64,000 nucleotides of DNA from Calothrix sp. NIES-3974 (lineage in GTDB: Bacteria; Cyanobacteriota; Cyanobacteriia; Cyanobacteriales; Nostocaceae): contig NZ_AP018254.1 of assembly GCF_002368395.1 (NCBI RefSeq), forward strand, positions 2,046,001 to 2,110,000, in the 5' to 3' direction. The first letter of the stretch is position 1, and each line of letters starts with the position of its first letter. Both the position numbers and the translations under genes were made by a program. The notes beneath the pieces are model-generated. The model worked only from the letters and a program-made list of their open reading frames with translations, was not told where the DNA came from and searched no databases. Below, in pieces: positions 55,464-64,000 of this stretch.

Positions 55464-55609
55464 AGGACTTATGCACTCGTTAGGAGAAATCAGATGTTTG
55501 GAATTGTTACTTTGTCAGAAGCTGCTGCACGTCTATCTTATGACCAGACGTTCCATCCGCTACCGGAAGAAGTGCAATGACGTAACTGTGTGGTGATTGC
55601 GTAAGTCCT
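55464..55609. mobile_element. MITE with AGGACTTATGCA / TGCGTAAGTCCT ends
   Basis: Terminal inverted repeats of 12 bp with one mismatch bound a 146-bp segment with no long open frame. Ends of this type (GGACTTACGCA) mark a common cyanobacterial IS/MITE family. Internal DNA includes GAAGTGCAATGACGTAACTG. Confidence 0.7.
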
Positions 55610-55653
55610 GAATAAATTTACTACTTGTTTGATAAAAAATACAATACATTTAA

Positions 55654-56484
55654 TTACATGTATCGACCTTCATTATGGGTGGGGGAATCATAGTAAACTT
55701 GAAAGCGATCGCTTGTTGGCTTAGAGGAAGCAACAGCAACCGGAGTTGATGCCTGAAGATGATTTTGCATCTGCTGCATTTTTTCCATCATCAACCGCAT
55801 TTGCCGTTGCAATTCTTCAAATTCTTCGCTGGTAATGGATGTATTGGTTACAGGTTGATGGTGGGGCTGATTAGTGTTCACTTGGCTGCTAGGTGCATAC
55901 CTCATATATGTTTGGGATGCAGCGAAAGTTGAAGCCACATCAAGTGCAGGGTTAACTCGACCATGACCCTGATGACGGGTGGGAACTGGTAAACTGGGGG
56001 TAATTACCTTGGGTTGAATTACGGTCGCAGTTTGAGCAACCACCGGTTGAGAAACGGCTTGTGCAAAACTTGGTTCACCAATAGTCCGGTCAAAGGGAAC
56101 TTCTTCATCTAGAAATCCCGTCAATCCAGATATTTGCAAGCGGGATTCCGACATCTTAAGTTCCTTCAACAAAGCATCTTTCTCGCTTAAAGTTTCCTCC
56201 AACAAAGAAATCTGACTAGTTAGTTTTTCCGAATAACGTGCTGAACTTCGCCACCCACCAATTGCCGCAGCTGCAACTCCTGTTCCCAAGCTCAACAGCG
56301 TCACTAATCCCACATAGGGAGGAGCAATATCCCTTAAGCGACCATCAAAAATCGGTTCTTCTTCAAAGCGAATATTAACCGGTTTGTCTCCTAGTACAGC
56401 CAAAGGCGAACTCATCAGGGAAAAAACAGCTGCGGACGCAATCACAGGGGGTAAAACGAATTTTCGCAGTGCAGGTAAGCTCAT
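55654..56484 (-). CDS. Conserved cyanobacterial membrane protein with coiled coils
   Basis: From ATG 56484 (MSLPALRKFVLPPVIASAAV) the protein has 276 residues; the frame is open further upstream without family sense. A signal-like or anchoring helix comes first, a polar stretch (NIRFEEEPIFDGRLRDIAPP), then a second helix (YVGLVTLLSLGTGVAAAAIGG). A first coiled coil (SEKLTSQISLLEETLSEKDA), a low-complexity Pro/Gln/Ser region and a second coiled coil (EEFEELQRQMRLMMEKMQQM) follow. No known domain. Two helices with a short outside loop and a long cytoplasmic tail suggest a scaffold. Function unknown. Confidence 0.78.
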   Translation of the reverse strand: MSLPALRKFVLPPVIASAAVFSLMSSPLAVLGDKPVNIRFEEEPIFDGRLRDIAPPYVGLVTLLSLGTGVAAAAIGGWRSSARYSEKLTSQISLLEETLSEKDALLKELKMSESRLQISGLTGFLDEEVPFDRTIGEPSFAQAVSQPVVAQTATVIQPKVITPSLPVPTRHQGHGRVNPALDVASTFAASQTYMRYAPSSQVNTNQPHHQPVTNTSITSEEFEELQRQMRLMMEKMQQMQNHLQASTPVAVASSKPTSDRFQVYYDSPTHNEGRYM

Positions 56485-56844
56485 ATTTGTATTTTTTGAG
56501 AGATTTTTTGTGAAATCCAATACTAAGTATATGTCGCAGCACCCCAAGAGATAAAGTATAAACTTTATCGCCTAAAGATGGTATTCTATAGTGATCTGAT
56601 TAACTGCGTCTATACATAATCTAGTTGTTATATGTTTCATTTTCAATCCATAAAGCATAAAGTTGTCAATACTAAAATTGAAATTTTAGTAAATTTACGG
56701 TGATGGACACTGTGTGAAAGTGCATGAAAGGTCTCCCACCACATAATTAATTTTGTGTTCATCTGTAAATTTGGCATTTTCGATGCTATATTGATTAAAT
56801 CTAGTAGTGTGTTTAAATAAGAAAACTGATTTCTGGAAGCAACA

Positions 56845-57144
56845 GTGGCAAATTCAAAATCTGCACTCAAACGCGCAAAAATCGCTGAACGTAATCGATT
56901 ACGCAATAAATCCTACAAGTCCGCAGTGCGGACACTGATGAAGAAATGTTTTACTTCTGTAGATGCCTATCTATCAGAACCAACACCTGACCTAGAAAAA
57001 GAGGTCGCAATCCGCATGTCGGAAGCCTATAGCAAAATAGATAAGGCTGTAAAGCGCGGTGTGTTGCATCCTAATAATGGTGCAAGGAAGAAATCACAGT
57101 TGGCGCGACGACTGAAGACAGCAACATCTCAAGCAAGTGCGTAG
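56845..57144 (+). CDS. rpsT: Ribosomal protein bS20
   Basis: The 99-residue basic protein starts at GTG 56845: [20 protein letters not shown], the classic S20 start. Further blocks are [18 protein letters not shown] and [20 protein letters not shown] ending in ARRLKTA. It binds 16S rRNA in the small subunit body. GTG rather than ATG as start may limit translation, as in other bacteria where S20 represses its own synthesis. It begins the rpsT-tatD-rpoB-rpoC1 order typical of cyanobacteria. Confidence 0.98.
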   Translation: MANSKSALKRAKIAERNRLRNKSYKSAVRTLMKKCFTSVDAYLSEPTPDLEKEVAIRMSEAYSKIDKAVKRGVLHPNNGARKKSQLARRLKTATSQASA

Positions 57145-57242
57145 GTCTCGATGATTTGTGTCAGGAAGTAGCTTTGTGCAAGTCTTCCAAATATATATGG
57201 ATATGGGCGAGTAGCAGTTAGAAAATAGGTGTTTCCGGGAAA

Positions 57243-58031
57243 ATGCAGCTAATTGATACTCACGTTCACCTGAACTTCGATATTTTTCAACCCGATTTAT
57301 CGGAAGTGCGATCGCGGTGGTTGGAAACAGGTGTGATCCGTCTAGTTCATTCCTGTGTAGAGCCATCGGAATACGAAAGTATAAAGGCGATAGCTAGTCA
57401 ATTTCCCGAAGTGAGTTTTGCGATTGGTTTACATCCCCTAGATGCCAGTAAATGGGACTCAAGTATGGGAAAACAGGTCAAAAAGTTGGCAAGTTCCCAT
57501 CCCAAGGTAGTGGCTATAGGTGAAACAGGGTTGGACTTTTACAAAGCTGACAATGTTCAAGAGCAACTAACCGCCTTCGCTGACCAGATTGAAATCGCCT
57601 GTGAATTAAATCTACCTTTGATTATTCATTGTCGTGATGCTGCATCCCATGTTCACCAGGTGTTGCAAAGTTACAAAGCCACTGCTGGAGAAAGGTTACG
57701 AGGAGTAATGCATTGTTGGGGAGGCAATCCGGAAGAAACTCAATGGTTTCTAGATTTAGGCTTTTATATCAGCTTTAGCGGCACAGTCACCTTTAAAAAT
57801 GCCCACCCCATCCATGCTAGCGCCCAAATGGTTCCCAGCGATCGCCTGTTAATTGAAACGGACTGTCCCTTTCTTGCTCCCGTTCCCAAACGTGGACAGA
57901 AACGGAATGAACCAGCCTATGTTCAGTATGTAGCCGAACACATTGCCCTCCTGCGCCAAACCTCTGTTGAGGAGATTAGCCAGCAAACAACCCTTAACGC
58001 CTGTCAAGTATTTGGATTATCCCTGACTTGA
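57243..58031 (+). CDS. tatD: TatD-family metal-dependent DNase
   Basis: The 262-residue TIM-barrel hydrolase has metal ligands in order: [10 protein letters not shown] (two His), [14 protein letters not shown] (Glu), [14 protein letters not shown] (His), GVMHCWGGN (His) and [14 protein letters not shown] (Asp). All ligands are present. Bacterial TatD enzymes are Mg-dependent 3'-5' nucleases involved in DNA repair and quality control. It lies 98 bp after rpsT and, in cyanobacteria, usually precedes rpoB. Co-transcription with rpsT is plausible. Confidence 0.96.
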   Translation: MQLIDTHVHLNFDIFQPDLSEVRSRWLETGVIRLVHSCVEPSEYESIKAIASQFPEVSFAIGLHPLDASKWDSSMGKQVKKLASSHPKVVAIGETGLDFYKADNVQEQLTAFADQIEIACELNLPLIIHCRDAASHVHQVLQSYKATAGERLRGVMHCWGGNPEETQWFLDLGFYISFSGTVTFKNAHPIHASAQMVPSDRLLIETDCPFLAPVPKRGQKRNEPAYVQYVAEHIALLRQTSVEEISQQTTLNACQVFGLSLT

Positions 58032-59134
58032 TGGGACTATTAGCGCTTACAGAAGCAAAAAGGTAAACAGCAGTACTTTTCATTGGAAATATGCTATGAT
58101 CTATTTCTCCTAAATTGGAAAGTTTGCGCCATAATTAGTAAGGTACTATTATCTAGGTTGGATCAGGAAGGCATATTTACGTCAAAGCGCCTCTCTTGTT
58201 TGAGAAATATAGTCTCTAATTGGTAGATCGCTTGTGACTTGCCCAAATTCTGATCCAGCTATGGATATCTAGTGACCATATCGTAAATGACCGCCTTTGC
58301 CCTGTTTAACGATTTATCTGTAGAAAAATCTATAGCAAATTTTCAGATTCTTTTATTGCTTGGCGATAGGTAAATGACTCACCCAAAGTCACTTGAATTT
58401 CATCCACAACTACTTTCAGCTTCAACCATCCAGATTAATTAGTTGTTAGCCTTGATTGTGATTTCATTGAATCTTAACTTCGGCAGTGACAAAATTACCC
58501 TGTCTGTACAGAGGGTAAATAATCACATCAAAAAGTTTCGCAAACTGGCAGATAGCACATTGGGAGGATAAGTGAACCAAAAAAACCAAAGCCATGCACC
58601 TAGGGGTAAGCGAGGTAAACATTAGCTTTGACCAAGCAGACACAAACTAGAAATATTCTGACAAACAAATCCAGTATCAGCGTACCAAAAACTATATTCG
58701 GTTCGGATACTAGATTTTTTCTGCTTAGAGACCTTATTTTTCTGGTTTTAATTACCTACCCCATTAGGTTCTAATTTTCTCACGTTCACACGTGAAAATC
58801 CAGATATCTCGATCACAGCATTAGCTAAGATTATTCCGCTTTACAAACAAGCATTCCGAGTAAATCATTACCAAATCAATGGGGAATTATAAGTAGTAGC
58901 AGTGCAAAATTAATTTGACATTCCGAAACGCTGAAATCCTTGTGTTGGCGAAGCCTGTCCGAAGGACTTATGCTCCGTTCCTCGCGATGACAATACATAT
59001 TTAATTTTGCATCAGCACTTGCTCCGGTCTGAAAGCGGGTATTTGCCGAAAAAAATCCAGTCAAAAATCCTTTTCAGACGGATACTCCGGGTGTCCCCAA
59101 GAGCAAAATCAACCAGGTTGACAAAGGTAGAAGC
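58032..59134. other. 1.1-kb rpoB leader region
   Basis: Contains a 7-bp hairpin (TTACCCT/AGGGTAA, 58495-58518), a tiny open frame with strong ribosome site (58572-58625) and a repeat-like segment CTTGTGTTGGCGAAGCCTGT with CCGAAGGAC at 58940-58968. No tRNA or family RNA recognised. The length suggests a long regulated leader or independent rpoB promoters. Confidence 0.4.
58572..58625 (+). CDS. Possible 17-residue peptide with strong Shine-Dalgarno
   Basis: GGGAGGA lies about 5 bp before GTG 58572, the best ribosome site seen in the spacers. The frame encodes MNQKNQSHAPRGKRGKH and stops at TAG. It is very basic at the end (RGKRGKH). It could be a leader peptide or microprotein, but a frame this short can arise by chance. 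It is 510 bp before rpoB. Confidence 0.3.
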   Translation: MNQKNQSHAPRGKRGKH

Positions 59135-62100
59135 ATGACTAACGAATCAATTATGGAACCTGTGTTTCTGTTACCCGACTTAATCGAGATTCAACGAGCA
59201 AGTTTTCGTTGGTTTCTCGAAGAGGGTTTAATTGAGGAGTTAAACTCCTTTAGTCCGATTACAGATTACACAGGTAAACTCGAGTTGCACTTCCTCGGTC
59301 AAAACTACAAAATGAAGGAGCCGAAGTACAGCGTCGAAGACTCTAAGCGTCGTGATAGTACGTATGCCGTACAAATGTACGTACCCACACGCTTAATCAA
59401 CAAAGAAACGGGGGAAATTAAAGAACAGGACGTATTTATCGGCGATTTACCCTTAATGACCGATAGGGGGACATTTATCATTAACGGAGCCGAGCGCGTC
59501 ATTGTCAACCAAATAGTGCGATCGCCCGGAGTATACTACAAATCCGAAATCGACAAAAACGGTCGTCGAACCTATTCAGCCAGTTTAATACCCAACCGTG
59601 GAGCTTGGCTGAAATTTGAAACCGACCGTAACGATTTAGTCTGGGTACGGATCGACAAAACCCGGAAACTATCAGCCCAAGTTTTACTTAAAGCCCTAGG
59701 ATTATCGGACAACGAAATATTCGACGCACTTCGTCATCCCGAATATTTCCAGAAAACCATCGAAAAAGAAGGTCAATTTTCCGAAGAAGATGCCTTAATG
59801 GAACTATATCGGAAACTACGACCAGGGGAGCCTCCAACGGTACTGGGTGGACAACAGTTGCTAGACTCAAGATTTTTTGATCCCAAGCGTTACGACCTGG
59901 GTAAGGTTGGTAGATACAAATTAAACAAAAAACTAAGGCTGCAAGTCCCTGACACGGTGCGAGTGCTTACGTCTACCGATATATTAGCAGCTGTTGATTA
60001 TCTGATCAACCTCGAATATGACATTGGTAGTATCGACGACATCGACCACCTAGGAAACCGTCGAGTTCGGAGTGTAGGGGAACTATTACAAAATCAGGTG
60101 CGCGTCGGTTTAAACCGGTTAGAAAGGATTATCCGGGAACGGATGACAGTTTCCGATGCGGAAGTGCTGACCCCAGCATCCCTAGTCAACCCCAAACCGT
60201 TGGTAGCGGCAATTAAGGAATTTTTTGGCTCCAGCCAACTATCCCAGTTCATGGACCAAACCAATCCCCTAGCAGAATTAACCCACAAACGTCGTCTTTC
60301 CGCCCTCGGACCAGGTGGTTTAACCCGTGAACGTGCGGGATTTGCCGTGAGGGACATTCACCCCTCCCACTACGGTCGGATTTGTCCGATTGAGACCCCA
60401 GAAGGACCAAACGCGGGATTAATCGGTTCCTTGGCTACCCATGCGCGGGTCAACCCCTACGGATTTTTGGAAACACCATCCCGTCCCGTGGAGGGGGGAC
60501 GTGTCCGATTTGACCTGCCAATAGTCTACATGACCGCCGACGAAGAAGATGATTTACGGGTGGCAGCGGGAGATGCGGCCATTGATGAAAATGGCTATTT
60601 AATTGGACCCCAGGTACCCGTGCGTTATCGCCAGGAATTTTCCACCACCACCCCAGATCAGGTAGACTTTATCGCTGTTTCCCCAGTGCAGATAGTCTCG
60701 GTTGCTACTAGTATGATTCCCTTTTTGGAACACGACGACGCAAACCGAGCATTAATGGGTTCCAACATGCAACGGCAAGCCGTACCTTTGCTCAAACCCG
60801 AACGTCCCTTGGTGGGAACAGGTTTAGAAGCCCAAGCAGCGAGGGACTCTGGGATGGTGATTGTCTCCCGTACCGATGGGGATGTCACCTACGTGGATGC
60901 CACCGAGATTCGTGTCCGTCCCAAATCCGGAGCTGCGGAAATTCGCTACCCCATCTCTAAATATCAACGCTCCAACCAAGACACCTGTTTGAACCAAAGA
61001 CCCTTGGTGAGAATTGGTGAGCGGGTAGTAGCTGGACAGGTGCTAGCGGATGGCTCCTCCACCGAGGGTGGTGAGTTGGCCTTAGGACAGAATATTGTCG
61101 TTGCCTACATGCCTTGGGAAGGGTATAACTACGAAGACGCAATTTTGATTTCCGAGCGTTTAGTGCAGGATGATATATATACCTCGATTCACATTGAGAA
61201 ATACGAAATCGAGGCAAGGCAGACTAAATTAGGACCAGAAGAAATTACCAGGGAAATCCCCAACGTCGGTGAGGATGCTTTGCGTCAATTGGACGAAAAC
61301 GGGATTATTCGCATCGGTGCTTGGGTAGAAGCCGGAGATATTTTGGTGGGGAAAGTGACTCCTAAAGGGGAATCAGATCAGCCACCGGAAGAAAAATTAC
61401 TGCGGGCCATTTTTGGAGAAAAGGCGCGGGATGTGCGTGACAACAGCTTGCGTGTACCCAATGGAGAAAAAGGCCGGGTCGTTGATGTGCGTTTGTTTAC
61501 CCGTGAACAGGGTGACGAACTGCCACCGGGAGCCAACATGGTGGTGCGGGTGTACGTTGCCCAAAAACGGAAAATCCAAGTCGGCGACAAAATGGCGGGA
61601 AGACATGGAAATAAGGGAATTATTTCCAAGATACTGCCAGTAGAAGATATGCCCTATTTACCGGATGGTAGTCCTGTGGATATCGTCTTGAATCCCCTAG
61701 GTGTACCGAGTCGGATGAACGTCGGACAAGTATTTGAATGCTTGTTGGGTTGGGCTGGACATAATCTGGGTGTGCGCTTTAAGATTACCCCCTTTGACGA
61801 GATGTATGGGGAAGAGTCATCAAGGCGAATAGTCCACGGTAAATTACAGGAAGCACGGGATGAAACCGGACGCTCATGGCTGTATAATCCCGACGAACCC
61901 GGCAAAATCATGGTGTACGATGGGCGTACAGGTGAACCATTCGACCGTCCTGTAACGGTTGGGGTGGCCTACATGCTCAAACTGGTTCACTTGGTTGACG
62001 ATAAGATTCACGCTCGTTCCACCGGACCCTACTCCTTGGTGACACAGCAACCTTTAGGAGGAAAGGCACAACAGGGTGGACAGCGATTTGGAGAAATGGA

Positions 62101-62434
62101 AGTATGGGCATTGGAAGCCTTTGGTGCAGCCTATACCTTGCAGGAATTGTTGACCGTTAAATCCGACGATATGCAAGGTCGGAATGAGGCATTAAACGCG
62201 ATTGTCAAAGGTAAAGCGATTCCTCGTCCGGGAACACCAGAATCCTTCAAGGTATTAATGCGGGAGTTGCAATCCTTGGGCTTAGATATTGCCGTGCATA
62301 AGGTGGAAACTCAAGCCGACGGTAGCTCCTTGGATGTGGAAGTCGATTTAATGGCAGATCAGTCAGCGCGACGTACCCCTCCCCGTCCTACCTACGAATC
62401 CCTATCCCGCGAATCCGTCGAAGAGGAAGAATAA
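59135..62434 (+). CDS. rpoB: RNA polymerase beta subunit
   Basis: The 1,099-residue protein starts at ATG 59135 ([20 protein letters not shown]). It includes the rifampicin region ([20 protein letters not shown], then [19 protein letters not shown]), [35 protein letters not shown] and the C-terminal clamp block [20 protein letters not shown]. Length is typical for cyanobacterial beta, shorter than E. coli because several insertions are absent. The core rifampicin pocket residues look wild type. It forms the polymerase core with RpoC1 and RpoC2. Confidence 0.99.
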   Translation: MTNESIMEPVFLLPDLIEIQRASFRWFLEEGLIEELNSFSPITDYTGKLELHFLGQNYKMKEPKYSVEDSKRRDSTYAVQMYVPTRLINKETGEIKEQDVFIGDLPLMTDRGTFIINGAERVIVNQIVRSPGVYYKSEIDKNGRRTYSASLIPNRGAWLKFETDRNDLVWVRIDKTRKLSAQVLLKALGLSDNEIFDALRHPEYFQKTIEKEGQFSEEDALMELYRKLRPGEPPTVLGGQQLLDSRFFDPKRYDLGKVGRYKLNKKLRLQVPDTVRVLTSTDILAAVDYLINLEYDIGSIDDIDHLGNRRVRSVGELLQNQVRVGLNRLERIIRERMTVSDAEVLTPASLVNPKPLVAAIKEFFGSSQLSQFMDQTNPLAELTHKRRLSALGPGGLTRERAGFAVRDIHPSHYGRICPIETPEGPNAGLIGSLATHARVNPYGFLETPSRPVEGGRVRFDLPIVYMTADEEDDLRVAAGDAAIDENGYLIGPQVPVRYRQEFSTTTPDQVDFIAVSPVQIVSVATSMIPFLEHDDANRALMGSNMQRQAVPLLKPERPLVGTGLEAQAARDSGMVIVSRTDGDVTYVDATEIRVRPKSGAAEIRYPISKYQRSNQDTCLNQRPLVRIGERVVAGQVLADGSSTEGGELALGQNIVVAYMPWEGYNYEDAILISERLVQDDIYTSIHIEKYEIEARQTKLGPEEITREIPNVGEDALRQLDENGIIRIGAWVEAGDILVGKVTPKGESDQPPEEKLLRAIFGEKARDVRDNSLRVPNGEKGRVVDVRLFTREQGDELPPGANMVVRVYVAQKRKIQVGDKMAGRHGNKGIISKILPVEDMPYLPDGSPVDIVLNPLGVPSRMNVGQVFECLLGWAGHNLGVRFKITPFDEMYGEESSRRIVHGKLQEARDETGRSWLYNPDEPGKIMVYDGRTGEPFDRPVTVGVAYMLKLVHLVDDKIHARSTGPYSLVTQQPLGGKAQQGGQRFGEMEVWALEAFGAAYTLQELLTVKSDDMQGRNEALNAIVKGKAIPRPGTPESFKVLMRELQSLGLDIAVHKVETQADGSSLDVEVDLMADQSARRTPPRPTYESLSRESVEEEE

Positions 62435-62776
62435 GGGTTGACAGTTCACAGTTGACCGTTAATGGTGTGTTGATTGTCAACTGAGATTTTTCGGTGCTTG
62501 ACTTTGACTGGAGAAAATTAGCTTGTAAACGAAGGGAGTAGCTAATATGTACTGTCTAATACCACTTACTACTCCCTACTCCCTAGAGCCTGCTGTATTA
62601 CCGCTTGTGCGTCTACACTTTCAAGTCAGGAACGGGCTATTTTGGTGTCTACTCCGTGTGTTTGGAACTGCGATCGCTTGCTTCCCACCCTACTTAGCAT
62701 TCATTGCGGTTAGTCAAACACAAAATTTTCTCGCTCTTGCCATCTCCAACTATCTAAACCAGAATCCACAATCCAG
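62435..62776. other. Spacer between rpoB and rpoC1
   Basis: 342 bp with GTTGACAGTTCACAGTTGAC-type short repeats and CTACTCCCTACTCCCTAGAG; no gene. Long for this normally tight operon, perhaps through repeat insertion. Confidence 0.4.
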
Positions 62777-64000
62777 ATGAGAACAGTTCAAAATAATCAA
62801 TTTGACTACGTAAAAATTGGCTTGGCTTCACCCGAACGAATTCGTCAATGGGGTGAAAGGACTTTACCTAATGGTCAGGTGGTCGGCGAAGTCACAAAAC
62901 CAGAAACAATCAACTACCGGACTTTAAAACCGGAAATGGACGGATTGTTCTGTGAACGTATATTTGGTCCAGCCAAAGATTGGGAATGCCACTGTGGTAA
63001 ATATAAACGTGTGCGCCATCGGGGGATAGTCTGCGAACGTTGTGGAGTGGAAGTTACTGAGTCCCGCGTTCGTCGTCATCGGATGGGGTATATCAAACTT
63101 GCGGCTCCAGTTGCTCACGTTTGGTATCTTAAAGGTATCCCCAGTTATATTTCGATTTTGCTCGATATGCCCCTGCGTGATGTTGAGCAAATAGTGTATT
63201 TTAACTCCTATGTTGTCCTCAGCCCTGGGAATGCGGAAACCTTAACCTACAAGCAATTGTTAACCGAAGACCAGTGGCTAGAAATTGAAGACCAAATCTA
63301 CAGTGAAGATTCCCAGCTAGTTGGTGTGGAAGTGGGAATTGGCGCTGAGGCATTATTGCGCTTACTCGCTGATATTAATTTAGAACAGGAAGCGGAAAAC
63401 TTACGGGAAGAAATTACCCTGGCAAAAGGACAAAAACGGGCAAAATTAATTAAACGTTTGCGGGTGATTGATAACTTTATTGCCACGGGTTCTAAACCGG
63501 AATGGATGGTGATGACCTATATCCCCGTGATTCCCCCCGATTTACGACCGATGGTACAACTAGATGGTGGTCGATTTGCCACCAGTGACCTGAATGATTT
63601 GTACCGTCGGGTAATTAACCGGAATAATCGCTTGGCCAGATTACAGGAAATTTTGGCACCGGAAATCATTGTCCGCAATGAAAAACGGATGTTACAAGAA
63701 GCCGTGGATGCCTTAATTGATAATGGCCGACGGGGACGGACGGTGGTAGGTGCAAATAACCGACCCTTGAAATCCCTATCTGACATTATTGAGGGTAAAC
63801 AGGGACGCTTCCGCCAAAACCTTCTGGGTAAACGGGTTGACTATTCGGGACGTTCGGTAATTGTAGTGGGACCGAAATTAAGTATCCACCAGTGTGGTTT
63901 ACCCAGGGAAATGGCCATTGAGTTGTTCCAACCCTTCGTGATTAATCGGTTAATTCGCAGTGGCATGGTGAATAATATTAAGGCTGCGAAAAAATTGATT
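62777..64000 (+). CDS. rpoC1: RNA polymerase gamma subunit RpoC1 (partial)
   Basis: ATG 62777 opens [20 protein letters not shown]; 408 codons are present to the window end. The N-terminal zinc-binding Cys set [20 protein letters not shown] identifies the start of beta-prime. The rudder and clamp region [20 protein letters not shown] and [17 protein letters not shown] follow. In cyanobacteria beta-prime is split into RpoC1 (gamma, ~620 residues) and RpoC2. The catalytic NADFDGD lies beyond the window. Confidence 0.99.
   Translation, partial: MRTVQNNQFDYVKIGLASPERIRQWGERTLPNGQVVGEVTKPETINYRTLKPEMDGLFCERIFGPAKDWECHCGKYKRVRHRGIVCERCGVEVTESRVRRHRMGYIKLAAPVAHVWYLKGIPSYISILLDMPLRDVEQIVYFNSYVVLSPGNAETLTYKQLLTEDQWLEIEDQIYSEDSQLVGVEVGIGAEALLRLLADINLEQEAENLREEITLAKGQKRAKLIKRLRVIDNFIATGSKPEWMVMTYIPVIPPDLRPMVQLDGGRFATSDLNDLYRRVINRNNRLARLQEILAPEIIVRNEKRMLQEAVDALIDNGRRGRTVVGANNRPLKSLSDIIEGKQGRFRQNLLGKRVDYSGRSVIVVGPKLSIHQCGLPREMAIELFQPFVINRLIRSGMVNNIKAAKKLI

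Noticed and set aside
62547-62780. 77-codon open frame between rpoB and rpoC1
   Set aside because: It contains the CTACTCCCTACTCCCTAGAG repeat phrase, overlaps the rpoC1 start and shows no family match.
1-64000. tRNA or rRNA genes
   Set aside because: I looked for T-loop (GGTTCGAATCC-like) and rRNA signatures and found none. A covariance scan would be needed to exclude them fully.

Overview
The window is a cyanobacterial chromosome segment, most likely from a filamentous, heterocyst-forming type (Nostocales). The evidence is the split rpoC1 gene after rpoB, many GCGATCGC (HIP1) octamers, the desA/desD/desB acyl-lipid desaturase set, DICT, DUF760, DUF1822 and CHAT family proteins, heptameric short tandem repeats, and long spacers full of small palindromic repeats. 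No species is claimed.

Layout. 1-2.9 kb (minus): a cobalt ECF importer, cbiM-cbiN-cbiQ/cbiO, with CbiQ and CbiO in one reading frame and a cobalamin riboswitch upstream; an IS630-type insertion sequence (2867-3882) sits just 5' of the riboswitch. 4-8 kb: a DICT-domain histidine kinase whose H-box histidine is Gln, a CobO/BtuR-like protein with a degenerate P-loop, an adenylate kinase paralogue and a decayed Uma2 gene. 8.3-12.5 kb (minus): pstS-pstC-pstA-pstB with a Pho box. 13-20 kb: a DUF760 protein, aspS, a ferritin-like diiron protein and acs. 20-24.5 kb: a membrane protein with a tiny partner gene, a GT-B-like protein, a DUF4351 protein and a cupin. 24.6-33.4 kb: an orphan NHLM-type export ABC transporter, manganese catalase, a lipoprotein polysaccharide deacetylase, small hypotheticals and an ExbB/TolQ-like protein.

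34-40.7 kb is the most unusual part: a sigma-70-like protein, a DUF1822 protein, and a giant CHAT protease-like receptor (CHAT, one membrane helix, then two copies of a TPR plus periplasmic-binding-protein module). The receptor gene is interrupted by a one-base frameshift in a T run. An osmoprotectant-type ABC permease originally lay 5 bp downstream. A small palindromic element now separates the two genes and is bounded by 68-bp direct repeats of host sequence. A second copy of the same element (13541-13709) has the same termini and is also bounded by direct repeats (~61 bp) of unrelated sequence. This suggests a small mobile element that makes very long target duplications.

41-64 kb: a CheY-like regulator, uvrC, an 81-bp triplicate repeat, desB/desD/desA, a family-5 solute-binding lipoprotein and permease, a NACHT NTPase, a conserved membrane protein, and the housekeeping block rpsT-tatD-rpoB-rpoC1 (rpoC1 runs off the end).

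All calls rest on reading the translations and nucleotides by eye; no database search was run. Spacers hold at least five dispersed repeat families, annotated individually.
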